From: Siphonobacter sp047605205
GTDB lineage: Bacteria; Bacteroidota; Bacteroidia; Cytophagales; Spirosomataceae
Length of the DNA stretch: 64,000 nt
NCBI GenBank assembly: GCA_047605205.1
Contig: JASGGE010000002.1
Location: 1 to 64,000 of the forward strand
Direction of reading: 5' to 3'
The notes under the pieces are model-generated. The model was not told the origin of the DNA, did not search any database, and saw only the letters and a list, made by a program, of their open reading frames with translations. Below, one piece after another: positions 52,275 through 61,790 of this stretch (position 1 is its first letter; every line of letters begins with the position of its first letter). The position numbers were made by a program, and so were the translations under genes.

Positions 52275-52625
52275 TTACTCGTTAACTGTACTGGGAACTA
52301 CAATTTTCACCGGAGGGCGTTGATTACGATAATCTTTCAGCCCCAGCGGGGCTACTTTCAGAATAATACGCGACTGCCGGGACTCCTGCACTAACTTCGA
52401 TTCTTCGTAGGTCAATTCAGCGTTCTGTTCACTGATTTCACGCTTCAGCCTGTCTGTTTCCCGGATTAACGACTCGCCACGCAACACCCAGGCGATGTAG
52501 GTAATCATTAGTAATACAACTAAGCCTGCATTTAGTAATTTTTGATTCTGACTGGCTTCGCCCCACCACTGGTTGACATCCAGATTCTGAGCAAGGCTAC
52601 GCGTCCAGGATATAAGTTTTGACAT
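52275..52625 (-). CDS. ftsL: FtsL-like cell-division protein
   Basis: 116 aa. Cytosolic about 30 residues, one membrane segment (about 30-46, LNAGLVVLLMITYIAWVL), then a coiled coil (about 48-85, ETDRLKREISEQNAELTYEE) and a basic tail. FtsL proteins are poorly conserved and are recognised by this topology and by place between rsmH and ftsI. Bridges FtsB/FtsQ and FtsI/FtsW in the divisome. Confidence 0.85.
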   Translation of the reverse strand: MSKLISWTRSLAQNLDVNQWWGEASQNQKLLNAGLVVLLMITYIAWVLRGESLIRETDRLKREISEQNAELTYEESKLVQESRQSRIILKVAPLGLKDYRNQRPPVKIVVPSTVNE

Positions 52626-52690
52626 GGTTGGCTTTATTTGTTGGTAACTATTACGTTGTCTGGTTTATACTTAACCATCATTTGCCCTTT

Positions 52691-53623
52691 CTACCTTTTT
52701 TCACATTCATTTTCATACGGTTCGGCAATCCGTAATTTGGCACTGCGGGCTCTGGGATTCTGAGCAATTTCCGCTTCAGTAGCTTCAATTGGTTTTCGGA
52801 TTATGGATTGCAGCGGTTTCTTTTCATTGCCGAAGAAATCCTTTTCTACTTCGCCATAAAACTTGCCGGTCTTAATAAAATTCTTGACCAGACGATCTTC
52901 CAGAGAATGATAACTCATTACGACCAACCGGCCCTTTGGAGCCAGTATTTCAGGTATCTGTTGCAAAAACTCCTCCAGCACCTTCATTTCTTCGTTTACT
53001 TCAATCCGAATGGCCTGAAAAACTTGAGCATAGTATTTAAATTCCTTACCGCGTGGAGCCAGTTTCTGAAGAATATTCCGGAGATCCTGTACTGTTTCAA
53101 TCGACTGATTCAATCGGCTGGAATAAATAGCTGAGGCTAGGGTACGGGCATTTTTTACTTCACCGTATAAACCTAATATTTTATGAAGCTGGGCTTCGTC
53201 ATATTCATTCACCACCGTTCGAGCCGAAAACTCAGCCTGTGGGTTCATCCGCATATCGAGCGGGCCATCAAAACGGGTGGAAAAACCGCGTTCAGGAACG
53301 TCAATCTGGTGGGAAGAAATTCCTAGATCAGCCAGAATTCCATCCACTTTCCGAACCCCATACAGGCGAAGGTATTTTTTAATATGCCGGAAATTAGCTT
53401 CAATAAAGGTAAAGCGGCTGTCTGCAATTAACTTAGACTGAGTCTTAGCATCAGGATCCTGATCAAAAGAAAGCAATCGTCCGTTGGGCCCAAGCTGTTG
53501 CAGAATGGCTTTTGAATGTCCTCCGCCACCAAAAGTTACATCAACATAGGTTCCATCGGGCTGAATACTCAGGCCAGCCAGACACTCGGCCAGCATAACG
53601 GGTTGGTGATAAAGCGTTGTCAT
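52691..53623 (-). CDS. rsmH: 16S rRNA (cytosine-1402-N4)-methyltransferase
   Basis: 310 aa. SAM motif I is YVDVTFGGGGHSKAIL (about 26-41), followed by LLSFDQDPDAK, GILADLGISSHQIDVPERGF and the C-terminal MSYHSLEDRLVKNF. Methylates N4 of C1402 in the ribosomal P site. First gene of the local division cluster. MraZ, which usually precedes it, is not upstream; a divergent TlpA-like gene is. Confidence 0.96.
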   Translation of the reverse strand: MTTLYHQPVMLAECLAGLSIQPDGTYVDVTFGGGGHSKAILQQLGPNGRLLSFDQDPDAKTQSKLIADSRFTFIEANFRHIKKYLRLYGVRKVDGILADLGISSHQIDVPERGFSTRFDGPLDMRMNPQAEFSARTVVNEYDEAQLHKILGLYGEVKNARTLASAIYSSRLNQSIETVQDLRNILQKLAPRGKEFKYYAQVFQAIRIEVNEEMKVLEEFLQQIPEILAPKGRLVVMSYHSLEDRLVKNFIKTGKFYGEVEKDFFGNEKKPLQSIIRKPIEATEAEIAQNPRARSAKLRIAEPYENECEKR

Positions 53624-53813
53624 AGATTGGCAAATTTCGCTCTCAAAAATAGCCCGTGGTATTCAAATGGAACTTTCCGGACGTTTTTCTTTATTCTTGC
53701 TATAAAATTAGATCACAAGATTAACAAAATTCACAATTGTAAATCAAGCTTTGGGCATCCCTTTTTTTTTACTGTCCGACACTTTATCATAACTATCTGA
53801 TTATCAAAACCCC

Positions 53814-55019
53814 ATGAAAAAAATCTTTTTTACGTTTCTGATTACCCTGACCGGATTAAGTTCCTGGGCACAGGTTCAGAAAGGTCCCTGGCGAGCCGTT
53901 GTTGTCAATAAGGGTGGCGAGTTACCTTTTGGCCTCGATATTCAAGCGGGCAAGCAGGCTTCACACTATGAGGTCTGGGCCATTAATGGAAAAGAACGAC
54001 TCAAGCTGGACGATTCTTTTGTATCAGGAGATTCTATCCACATTCCAATGGATCTATTTGATGCTGAACTGGTTGGCAAAATCAACGGCAAGCAATTAAC
54101 CGGCGTTTACAAGAAAAAACGTGGTAATGCAACCCTTACCATTCCGTTTCGGGCTGAATATGGTTTGACGTATCGGTTTGCACCTAAGCCCCAGACGACT
54201 TCCTGGAATATTGCCGGAAAATATGCCACTACCTTCGGGAAGGAATCGAAAGCAGTTGGTGTGTTTGAGCAACAGGGCAGCACAGTATCAGCCAGTTTCC
54301 TGACGCCAACGGGTGATTATCGTTTTTTAGCTGGCGATATCATTGGTGATAGTCTTTTCCTTTCTACCTACGATGGCTCGCACTTATTTCTCTTCAAAGC
54401 AAAGCTGAGTAAGGATAAAATTGAAGGTGATTTTTTTAGCGGAATGAGCGGACAGTCAACCTTTTCTGCCGTTAAAGATGAAACGGCTGCCTTACCCGAC
54501 GAGAAATCATTAACCTATTTGAAACCAGGCTATGAGAAGGTAGAATTTAGTTTCCCGGAAGCGTTTACGGGTGAGAAACTTGATCTGACGGACCCTCGCT
54601 TTAAGAATAAGGTGGTGATTCTTCAGATTATGGGTTCGTGGTGCCCCAACTGTATGGATGAAACCAATTATCTGGTGCCCTGGTATAACAAAAACAAAAA
54701 ACGTGGGGTAGAAATCATTGGCTTGTCGTATGAACGCAGTGCTGATTTTACGGTGGCTCAGCCCAAGTTAAAACGCATGATCGAGCGTTTCAACATTCCT
54801 TATCCGGTTGTACTGGCAGGCACCGCCGATCAGTCGGCTTCCGCAACCTTACCCATGCTGAACAAAATTATGGGCTATCCGACTACCATTTACATTGACA
54901 GATCTGGGAAAGTCCGGGAAATTCACACTGGCTTTTCAGGCCCTGGAACGGGTAAATACTACGATCAGTATGTAGAAGATTTCAACCGTTTAATGGACAA
55001 ACTCATTGCTGAAAGGTAG
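53814..55019 (+). CDS. TlpA-like thiol-disulfide oxidoreductase
   Basis: 401 aa with a signal peptide (about 1-20, ending SSWAQ). An N-terminal beta-rich DUF4369-like domain (about 21-235) precedes a thioredoxin fold with GSWCPNCMDE (about 277-286), IIGLSYERS and the cis-Pro loop GYPTTIYIDRSGK. Works in the periplasm in disulfide reduction, for example cytochrome c maturation. Ended by a classic intrinsic terminator. Confidence 0.9.
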   Translation: MKKIFFTFLITLTGLSSWAQVQKGPWRAVVVNKGGELPFGLDIQAGKQASHYEVWAINGKERLKLDDSFVSGDSIHIPMDLFDAELVGKINGKQLTGVYKKKRGNATLTIPFRAEYGLTYRFAPKPQTTSWNIAGKYATTFGKESKAVGVFEQQGSTVSASFLTPTGDYRFLAGDIIGDSLFLSTYDGSHLFLFKAKLSKDKIEGDFFSGMSGQSTFSAVKDETAALPDEKSLTYLKPGYEKVEFSFPEAFTGEKLDLTDPRFKNKVVILQIMGSWCPNCMDETNYLVPWYNKNKKRGVEIIGLSYERSADFTVAQPKLKRMIERFNIPYPVVLAGTADQSASATLPMLNKIMGYPTTIYIDRSGKVREIHTGFSGPGTGKYYDQYVEDFNRLMDKLIAER

Positions 55020-55043
55020 CCGCTATTTGCCTTCCTCCTCACT

Positions 55044-55074
55044 AAAAGCCTACGAAAAAACCGTAGGCTTTTTT
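55044..55074 (+). terminator. Intrinsic terminator of the TlpA-like gene
   Basis: AAAAGCCTACG (55044-55054), loop AAAAAAC, CGTAGGCTTTT (55062-55072) with the T-run continuing to 55074. An 11-bp stem 26 bp after the stop codon. Confidence 0.88.
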
Positions 55075-55088
55075 GTTGGTACATACTG

Positions 55089-55754
55089 TTATTCCCCCAA
55101 ATAACCCCAGCGAATTAAATCATCACGTTCCTTAATCAAGAAGGTTCGCTGATGAGCAAGTAAATACAGATTGTCACTCAAAGAGGTGATATGTCGATAA
55201 AGATGATCCGTTAAAACGATGCCTTTATACTGTTTTTCCTGCTGAATAATTTCCCGTAATCGCTCAACCGTGATGGGGGAAAGATGCGAAAATGGTTCGT
55301 CCAGAAAGACAAATTTTACGGGTCGGCACAGTACTAACAGGGTTTCCACCAACCGACGTTCGCCACCCGATAAGCTGCCAATTTCCTGATTATACACTTT
55401 CTCTAATTCAGGAAACTGTTTTATCAGTAGGCTAAAATCGGTTCCGTACAGCTCAAAAATCATTTTGATTTTAAAAGATTGGGGAACGAAATTATTTTGA
55501 GGTAAATAAGCAGCCATACCTGACCTGGATTGTAAATCAGAGATCCATTCACCATCCACTTTTATCGTTTTATATTTTGCTTTAATAATTCCGAAAATGG
55601 CTTTCAGAAGGCTACTTTTTCCGTTACCATTCCGCCCCAGAAGACCAGTAATCTGACCTGTTTCGGCCTGAAGAAAACCCCCGCTTATTACGGAGTTCGT
55701 TCCGTACTGAATCGTGATACTATCCGCTTGTAACCGATGATGTGCTAACTCCAT
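55089..55754 (-). CDS. ABC transporter ATP-binding protein
   Basis: 221 aa. Walker A GRNGNGKSS (40-48), signature LSGGE (128-132), Walker B VFLDEP (149-154), H-loop His in LTDHLYRH (about 187). A single nucleotide-binding domain with no membrane part. It overlaps the upstream 98-aa membrane protein by 10 bp. No ordinary permease is encoded nearby, so its partner is either that small protein or encoded elsewhere. Confidence 0.93.
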   Translation of the reverse strand: MELAHHRLQADSITIQYGTNSVISGGFLQAETGQITGLLGRNGNGKSSLLKAIFGIIKAKYKTIKVDGEWISDLQSRSGMAAYLPQNNFVPQSFKIKMIFELYGTDFSLLIKQFPELEKVYNQEIGSLSGGERRLVETLLVLCRPVKFVFLDEPFSHLSPITVERLREIIQQEKQYKGIVLTDHLYRHITSLSDNLYLLAHQRTFLIKERDDLIRWGYLGE

Positions 55755-56041
55755 AACAAGGTTAAGGCTTTCATGCCTACAAATATCAAGTAATCAATCA
55801 GCAACAGACCTATCAGAGTAGTCTGTTCATACAAGCCCAAATTGCTTAGAAAGATAAACTCATAGCGATAAGTCTGGCGGTAGAGAATCAGGCTCAGCAC
55901 ACCCAGTAAAAGCTTGATAAAACTGATTACTCCCCAAGTATCGTCACCAAAAGACATCCAGCATAGTCCTACCGAGATAGCGGTTGGAAATACTGACATT
56001 TGCCCGTAAAAAAGGAGCAAAGCCCGTAGTTTTCGAATCAT
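55745..56041 (-). CDS. Small membrane protein paired with the ABC ATPase
   Basis: Up to 98 aa, with three likely membrane segments (about 15-30, 36-54 and 76-97). The ATG at 56041 lies in the loop of an 18-bp hairpin (56017-56062), so the true start may be the second Met at 55999 (MSVFPTAISVGLCWMSFG, 84 aa). No family recognised. The 10-bp overlap with the ATPase gene implies coupled translation and a shared function, perhaps a minimal or partial permease. Confidence 0.65.
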   Translation of the reverse strand: MIRKLRALLLFYGQMSVFPTAISVGLCWMSFGDDTWGVISFIKLLLGVLSLILYRQTYRYEFIFLSNLGLYEQTTLIGLLLIDYLIFVGMKALTLLWS

Positions 56042-56062
56042 ACTGAAAACTACGGACTTTGC
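56017..56062 (-). terminator. 18-bp hairpin terminator of the metal-efflux operon
   Basis: GCAAAGCCCGTAGTTTTC (56017-56034) pairs with GAAAACTACGGACTTTGC (56045-56062) with one mismatch and a 10-nt loop. It is 35 bp after the CusB-like stop on the minus strand. The loop contains the CAT complement of the ATG at 56041, so it also covers the start region of the next gene. Confidence 0.7.
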
Positions 56063-56096
56063 TGTTAATCAGGGTATGTTTAAGAATTTTTAAGGC

Positions 56097-57299
56097 TCAG
56101 TGAGCGTGGTCATGTTCGCTGTTATTCATTTTAGAAAGCAAATCATATGCTCCTTTTACTACTACGGTACCTTTCTCTATTTTCTCCGTGGAAAGTACCT
56201 GAATATAACCATTCTGAGCGGCTCCGGTTTGTACCTCAAGCCGACGAAATGGATAATGAATAGCCCCTTCTTCATTGTGTTTTCCTTCGGAAACAAAAAT
56301 ATACTGCTTCTCACCTGACCGTACAACCGCTACTTCAGGCAAGGCATCCACCTGAGCAGCACCCGACTCAATCATAGCCGTCAGATACGTTCCGGGAAGT
56401 AAGTCCCGATCAGGCTGATCAAGCTTGCAAAGCACTTTTACCATTCGTTCTGCACCAATTTCACGGCCAATCAGAAAAATAGTCGCGTTACGTTCTTCGT
56501 TTGCCAGCCGAAGCTGCACCTTCTGGCCTACTTTTAACCGAACTACATCCTTTTCAAACACGTTTAACTCAGCATTCAGAAAATGAGTATCCGCCAGTTC
56601 TGCCAGCATTTCATTCGCCTGAACGGCTTTTCCAACATTAATATTCACTTTGGTTACGTATCCACTGGCTGGGGCAATTACTACAACATTTCGCTGAATG
56701 CCGTTTTCAATACTGCCTGGGCTCAGGTTTAGTAAACTTAGCTTCTGTTTTAAGCCATCAATACGTATTTTCAAGGCCTTTAATTCGGCCTCGATTCGTT
56801 GAAAAGTCTTCGCTGCTGAGACATTTTCTTTGCTCAACTCTTCCTGACGCTGATATTCTTTTTCAGCGTAATGCAGCTGGCTTTGAGCTTCCAGATAATC
56901 CTGTTGCAGGGTAATAAATTCCGGGTTTTCTAATGTCAGAAGTGTCTGCCCTTTATTAACCCATTTGCCAGGCAGTAAGGTTGTGCTCCGCACAATTCCT
57001 CCGTAGGGAAAGGCAATGCTGATTTTTTGCTGGGGGGGCATTAGTAAGCTTCCCGAAACCTGTAAGGTTCCTGAAATAGCCCGGCGTTCAATTGAACCTA
57101 ATTGAATTTGGGCAGCCTTATACTGAGCTTCGTTCAGTTCGGCTTCTTCCTCGTGTTCTTCATGTTCCTTGTGTTCTTCCTGTTCCTCGTGACTATGGCC
57201 ATCATGCTGATGGTGTTCGGTTTTTACTTTTTCCTGACAAGCCACAATTCCCCCCAGCAACAATCCAGCAATCAGAAGTTGATATGAATAGTATTTCAT
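56097..57299 (-). CDS. RND efflux periplasmic adaptor (CusB/CzcB-like) lipoprotein
   Basis: 400 aa. A lipobox GIVAC (C21) follows the signal segment. Residues about 27-52 are extremely His/Glu rich (HHQHDGHSHEEQEEH), a likely metal-binding tail. The adaptor fold includes APASGYVTKVNINVGKAV and a beta-barrel with VRLKVGQKVQLRLA. Links the CzcA pump to the outer-membrane channel and may hand over Cu(I), Zn, Co or Cd. Starts 21 bp after the CzcA-TolC gene. Confidence 0.9.
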   Translation of the reverse strand: MKYYSYQLLIAGLLLGGIVACQEKVKTEHHQHDGHSHEEQEEHKEHEEHEEEAELNEAQYKAAQIQLGSIERRAISGTLQVSGSLLMPPQQKISIAFPYGGIVRSTTLLPGKWVNKGQTLLTLENPEFITLQQDYLEAQSQLHYAEKEYQRQEELSKENVSAAKTFQRIEAELKALKIRIDGLKQKLSLLNLSPGSIENGIQRNVVVIAPASGYVTKVNINVGKAVQANEMLAELADTHFLNAELNVFEKDVVRLKVGQKVQLRLANEERNATIFLIGREIGAERMVKVLCKLDQPDRDLLPGTYLTAMIESGAAQVDALPEVAVVRSGEKQYIFVSEGKHNEEGAIHYPFRRLEVQTGAAQNGYIQVLSTEKIEKGTVVVKGAYDLLSKMNNSEHDHAH

Positions 57300-57320
57300 G
57301 TTCGTAATGATTAATATTCT

Positions 57321-60300
57321 TTACTTGATACCCAGCAAATACTCCAGTCGGATTACACTTTGGTTATAGGAATGGATGGTCTGCAAAAACCCAATTTGTA
57401 GGTCATTTGCGGTACTGATCCCCTGAAGATATTCCACATACCCAACCTCGCCCGCCTGAAAACCTCGTTGCGACTGCCGGGTAATTTCCCGAGCCTGTGG
57501 TAAAGCTGCCTTTTCGTAGTAATCAATGGTATGCTGGAGTTTTCTGATTTCCTGCCAGGTAGTAGCTATCTCTCCTGCCAGGTTTTTCTGCTGCTGATCG
57601 AGCTGCTGTTGCTGAACCTGCTGAGCAATTTTCGAAGATTCAATGCGGGCTTTATACGCTTTACCGAATAGTGGGAAACTCACCCCCGCCTGTACGCCAT
57701 GAAAGCGGTTGGCACTGGTGGTCAGATCTGCTACGGTACCGGGTTTTAACGTTCCGTTCAGACTTTGATTAAAGTATCCAATGGAAAAATCAGGCAATCG
57801 GTTGGCTTCCTGCAGTTTCCGCTCTGTTTCGGCAGTCCGCACCTGCTGAGCATACCAGGCCACGAGCGGGTTATTTTCAGAAGCGGTATCGGGTAAAGGT
57901 CTTACCTGCAGGCGTTGGTTTTCAATTTCAACCGGAGCCTCTGCATATAGCAAGGTTTGCAGGCGTCGTTTCGCGATAATCACATCGGCCTCGTTCTGAT
58001 TCCGCTGAGTTTGCACTTGTCGCAATCGGGTTTGGGCAATAGTTGATTCCAGCGAACCCGCCTCTCCCGTACGCAGGCGAACCTGAGCAGCCCGCAGGAA
58101 GTCTGCATACAGGGAATCCTGCGTCTGCAAATACCGCTGCAAACCCATATAATAAGCCAGCTCATACCAACTCGATTTAACCTGAAAGGCCAGGTCATTT
58201 TCAGAGATATTAACCTGCAATGCTGAACTTTTTACACTGGCATCCAACACCGCCGAACGAGCCTTAAACAAAGCCGGGTTGGGGATGTTCTGGCTAATGT
58301 TTATATTCTGGTCGAACGGATAGCTGTTATATTGCCCCAGCATGACAGAAAGATCCGTCCTGGGCAATTCACGGGCGGTTTTTCGCAGAGCTTCCCGTGC
58401 TTTTACGTCCAGGCGGACCGCTTCTAAAGAACGGTTATTTTGCAAAGCCGTCTGCACGGCCTGTTCGGGGGTTAATTGACTTTGGGCATTTCCTAAAAAG
58501 GGTAAGCAAATCAATAACAGAGCTACCACTTTATGATTCACCCGAAAGCCTTTTTCCAGATACATATACAAAATGGGTATAACGAATAAGGTCAGTAACG
58601 TAGAGGTAATCAGGCCGCCAATAACTACCGTTGCCAAAGGTTTCTGCACTTCCCCACCCGCTCCGTTTGATAGAGCCATCGGTAAGAAACCCAGCGAAGC
58701 CACTGTGGCAGTCATTAAGATAGGCCGTAATCGCGTTTCCGTTCCTCGCAGAATTCGTTCGGTCAAGTCCGTAATACCACTTTTCTTGAGGAAATTAAAT
58801 TCCCCAATGAGCACGATGCCGTTCAGCACGGCAACCCCAAATAAGGCGATAAACCCAACACCAGCCGAAATACTAAAGGGCATACCTCGCAAAAGCAAGG
58901 CAAAAACGCCACCAATAGCCGCCATCGGAATAGCCGTAAAAATCAATATCGACTGCCAAATAGACCCAAACGTGAAGTATAACAATACCAGAATCAGAAA
59001 AAGGGCAACGGGAACGGCTATGGATAAACGGGCAGTTGCCTTTTGCAAATTTTCAAATTGCCCCCCGTAGGTGACATAATAGCCCGTCGGGAACTTTATT
59101 TTTTGTTCGATCCTGGCCTGTAGTTCTTCTACTACACTTTTCACATCTCGTCCGCGTACATTAAAGCCAATAGTAATGCGGCGTTTGGCATCTTCACGCT
59201 GAATCTGGTTAGGGCCCAGTTTCAGGGAAACTTCTGCTACTTGTTGTAAGGGAATATGTAAACCGTTAGGGGTAGTAATAAACAGATTTTGAACATCTTC
59301 AATGCGTTGGCGGCTTTTGGGAGCAAAGCGAACCACCAATTCAAACCTTTTTTCCCCTTCGTACACCAGCCCGGCAGATTCCCCCGCGAAGGCAGTACTT
59401 ACGGTTTGGTTCACGGTTTCAATATCCAGCCCAAATTTTGCCAGTCGATCCCGATCAATGTGAACGATAATTTGCGGCAGGCCGGATACTTTCTCCTGGA
59501 AAATGTCTTTGGCTCCGTCTACCGTTTTTACCAGAGCGACTGCTTCCTGTTGAAGACGGGTTAATTCGGTCAGGTCTTCCCCAAAAATCTTTATTCCGAT
59601 ATCCTGACGTACCCCGGAAATCAGTTCATTGGAGCGAAACTGAATAGGCTGCGAAATGCCAAAATTTACCCCGGGAATTTCCTCCAGAGCTTCCGTCATT
59701 TGGTTGGCCAGATCCTCACGAGTGGCTGCGGAAGTCCACTCCTCTTTGGGTTTAAGTTTAATAGTTAAATCACAGGCTTCCATTGGCATTGGGTCGGTGG
59801 GAATTTCAGCCGCTCCAATTTTTCCAATTACCTGCGTAACTTCCGGGTAGCGTTTCATTAACAAATCGGAAGCCTGCGTAACCTTATCAACGGTTTGCGT
59901 TAATGAACTTCCAGTTAATAACATGGTTTCGGCTACTAAATCCCCTTCTTCCAGGGTTGGAATAAATTCGCCACCTAATCGAGTAAATAACCATATGGAT
60001 AATGCAAACAGAATTACTGAACTGGCTATTACTAACATTTTTAAACGCAAAGCTCCCTGAATCAGGGGGGTATAGAGTCGCTGAAAAACAGCCATCATCC
60101 GATCCGAAATACTTGTCCTATGTTCAATGTCTTTGTTCAATACCAAAGCCGTAATCATGGGAACATAGGTAATTGAAAGCAGAAATGCCCCCAAAATGGC
60201 AAAGCTTACTACCTGAGCCATAGGCTTGAACATTTTTCCTTCAATACCTGAAAGTGTCCAGAGTGGCAGATAGACAATCAGGATGATAATCTCACCAAAG

Positions 60301-61646
60301 GCGGCTGAGTTTCGAATTTTACGGGCCGACTCGTATACTTCTGCATCCATCTGAGCCTGCGTGAGCTTACCCGCTTTCCGCAAACCAAAATGATGTAGAG
60401 TTGCTTCAACCATAATCACCGCACCATCCACAATCAAACCGAAGTCAATTGCTCCCAGGCTCATCAGGTTACCCGATACATTGAAAAGATTCATGAGCGA
60501 TACAGCAAAGAGCATCGCCAGCGGAATCACTGAAGCCGTTATTAAACCTGCCCGCACATTCCCCAGAAACAACACCAGCACAAAAATGACAATCAGGGCT
60601 CCCTCGACCAGATTCCGGGTAACCGTGCCAATGGCTCGTCCCACTAGTTCACTACGTACCAGAAAAGGATCAATTACAACGCCTTCAGGTAGTGTTTTCT
60701 GAATCTGTTCCATTCGCTTTTGTACTCGCCCGACGACTTCGTTTGAATTTTCATCCTTCAGCATCATCACTAATCCTCCTACGGCCTCGCCTTCACCGTT
60801 ACGCGTTAAGGCCCCATAGCGATTGGCATAGCCATACCGAACCTCGGCAACATCCCGGATCAGGATGGGGGCTCCGTTCGTCGCCTTCTTAATAACAATC
60901 TTACTGATGTCTTCCAGCGTGCCAATCAAGCCTTCTGTACGTATAAAGTAAGCCATTGGCTTTTTATCAATATATGCTCCGCCAGTGTTCTGATTATTTC
61001 GCTCAAGAGCCATAAACACCTCATTCACTCCCAGGTCATAACTGCGAAGTTTTTCGGGTTCAATCGCTACTTCATATTGTTTCAGAAAGCCCCCCCAACT
61101 GTTTACCTCCGCTACACCGGGCGTCCCGATCAGTTGCCTTCTTACGTACCAGTCCTGAATGCTTCGCAAAGTCATGGCATCGTATTTCTGCTCATACCCT
61201 TTTTTAGCATGAACGGTATACTGATAGATTTCACCAAGCCCGGTTGAAATGGGTGATAATTCCGGGTTACCAACGCCGTCGGGGATAAGACTTTTAGCCT
61301 CGGCAAGGCGTTCGTTTACCTGTTGACGAGCCCAGTACAGGTCTATATCTTCCTGAAAAACAATGGTTACTACTGAAAGGCCAAAACGGGAAATAGATCG
61401 CACCTCCTCGATCTTGGGAATGCCCGCCATGGTTTGTTCAATGGGAAAAGTGATGAGTCGCTCCACTTCAGGAGCGGCTAGTGAGGGCGTTCGGGTAATT
61501 ACCTGTACCTGATTATTGGTAATGTCGGGCACGGCATCAATGGGCAGAAGGGTTAGTGAATACGTTCCCCAACCGATTAATGCCAGCACGAATAGCCCAA
61601 CAACGAGTTTATGGTCAATCGAAAATCGAATGATTCTATCTAGCAT
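57321..61646 (-). CDS. CusA/CzcA heavy-metal RND pump fused to a TolC-like channel
   Basis: 1441 aa from ATG at 61646 (MLDRIIRFSIDHKLVVGLF); the longer frame adds 18 residues. The RND part (about 1-1030) has 12 membrane segments, DAVPDITNNQVQV and the TM4 motif GAIDFGLIVDGAVIMVEA characteristic of metal-transporting HAE/HME pumps. At about 1035 a signal-like stretch, VVALLLICLPFLGNAQSQ, leads into an outer-membrane-factor domain (about 1060-1441) with LTPEQAVQTALQNN and ISTANDLQIGFLQTI. Fusions of this type are known in Bacteroidota. Proton-driven export of divalent or monovalent metal ions. Confidence 0.93.
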   Translation of the reverse strand: MLDRIIRFSIDHKLVVGLFVLALIGWGTYSLTLLPIDAVPDITNNQVQVITRTPSLAAPEVERLITFPIEQTMAGIPKIEEVRSISRFGLSVVTIVFQEDIDLYWARQQVNERLAEAKSLIPDGVGNPELSPISTGLGEIYQYTVHAKKGYEQKYDAMTLRSIQDWYVRRQLIGTPGVAEVNSWGGFLKQYEVAIEPEKLRSYDLGVNEVFMALERNNQNTGGAYIDKKPMAYFIRTEGLIGTLEDISKIVIKKATNGAPILIRDVAEVRYGYANRYGALTRNGEGEAVGGLVMMLKDENSNEVVGRVQKRMEQIQKTLPEGVVIDPFLVRSELVGRAIGTVTRNLVEGALIVIFVLVLFLGNVRAGLITASVIPLAMLFAVSLMNLFNVSGNLMSLGAIDFGLIVDGAVIMVEATLHHFGLRKAGKLTQAQMDAEVYESARKIRNSAAFGEIIILIVYLPLWTLSGIEGKMFKPMAQVVSFAILGAFLLSITYVPMITALVLNKDIEHRTSISDRMMAVFQRLYTPLIQGALRLKMLVIASSVILFALSIWLFTRLGGEFIPTLEEGDLVAETMLLTGSSLTQTVDKVTQASDLLMKRYPEVTQVIGKIGAAEIPTDPMPMEACDLTIKLKPKEEWTSAATREDLANQMTEALEEIPGVNFGISQPIQFRSNELISGVRQDIGIKIFGEDLTELTRLQQEAVALVKTVDGAKDIFQEKVSGLPQIIVHIDRDRLAKFGLDIETVNQTVSTAFAGESAGLVYEGEKRFELVVRFAPKSRQRIEDVQNLFITTPNGLHIPLQQVAEVSLKLGPNQIQREDAKRRITIGFNVRGRDVKSVVEELQARIEQKIKFPTGYYVTYGGQFENLQKATARLSIAVPVALFLILVLLYFTFGSIWQSILIFTAIPMAAIGGVFALLLRGMPFSISAGVGFIALFGVAVLNGIVLIGEFNFLKKSGITDLTERILRGTETRLRPILMTATVASLGFLPMALSNGAGGEVQKPLATVVIGGLITSTLLTLFVIPILYMYLEKGFRVNHKVVALLLICLPFLGNAQSQLTPEQAVQTALQNNRSLEAVRLDVKAREALRKTARELPRTDLSVMLGQYNSYPFDQNINISQNIPNPALFKARSAVLDASVKSSALQVNISENDLAFQVKSSWYELAYYMGLQRYLQTQDSLYADFLRAAQVRLRTGEAGSLESTIAQTRLRQVQTQRNQNEADVIIAKRRLQTLLYAEAPVEIENQRLQVRPLPDTASENNPLVAWYAQQVRTAETERKLQEANRLPDFSIGYFNQSLNGTLKPGTVADLTTSANRFHGVQAGVSFPLFGKAYKARIESSKIAQQVQQQQLDQQQKNLAGEIATTWQEIRKLQHTIDYYEKAALPQAREITRQSQRGFQAGEVGYVEYLQGISTANDLQIGFLQTIHSYNQSVIRLEYLLGIK

Positions 61647-61790
61647 AAAGAAGAAAAGAAATTGTGAGTTTAGGTTCAGAGTTAGAAGTTTAGAATTCAA
61701 GACTTATTGGCAGAAATACTTCCTGCCCGATTATACTTGAAACTCATAAACCCGAACCTTTCAATAAAGTATGGGCACAATACTCCTTAC

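Noticed and set aside
57092..57307. Plus-strand frames opposite the His-rich adaptor tail
   Set aside because: Low-complexity complement of the His/Glu codons; no independent evidence.
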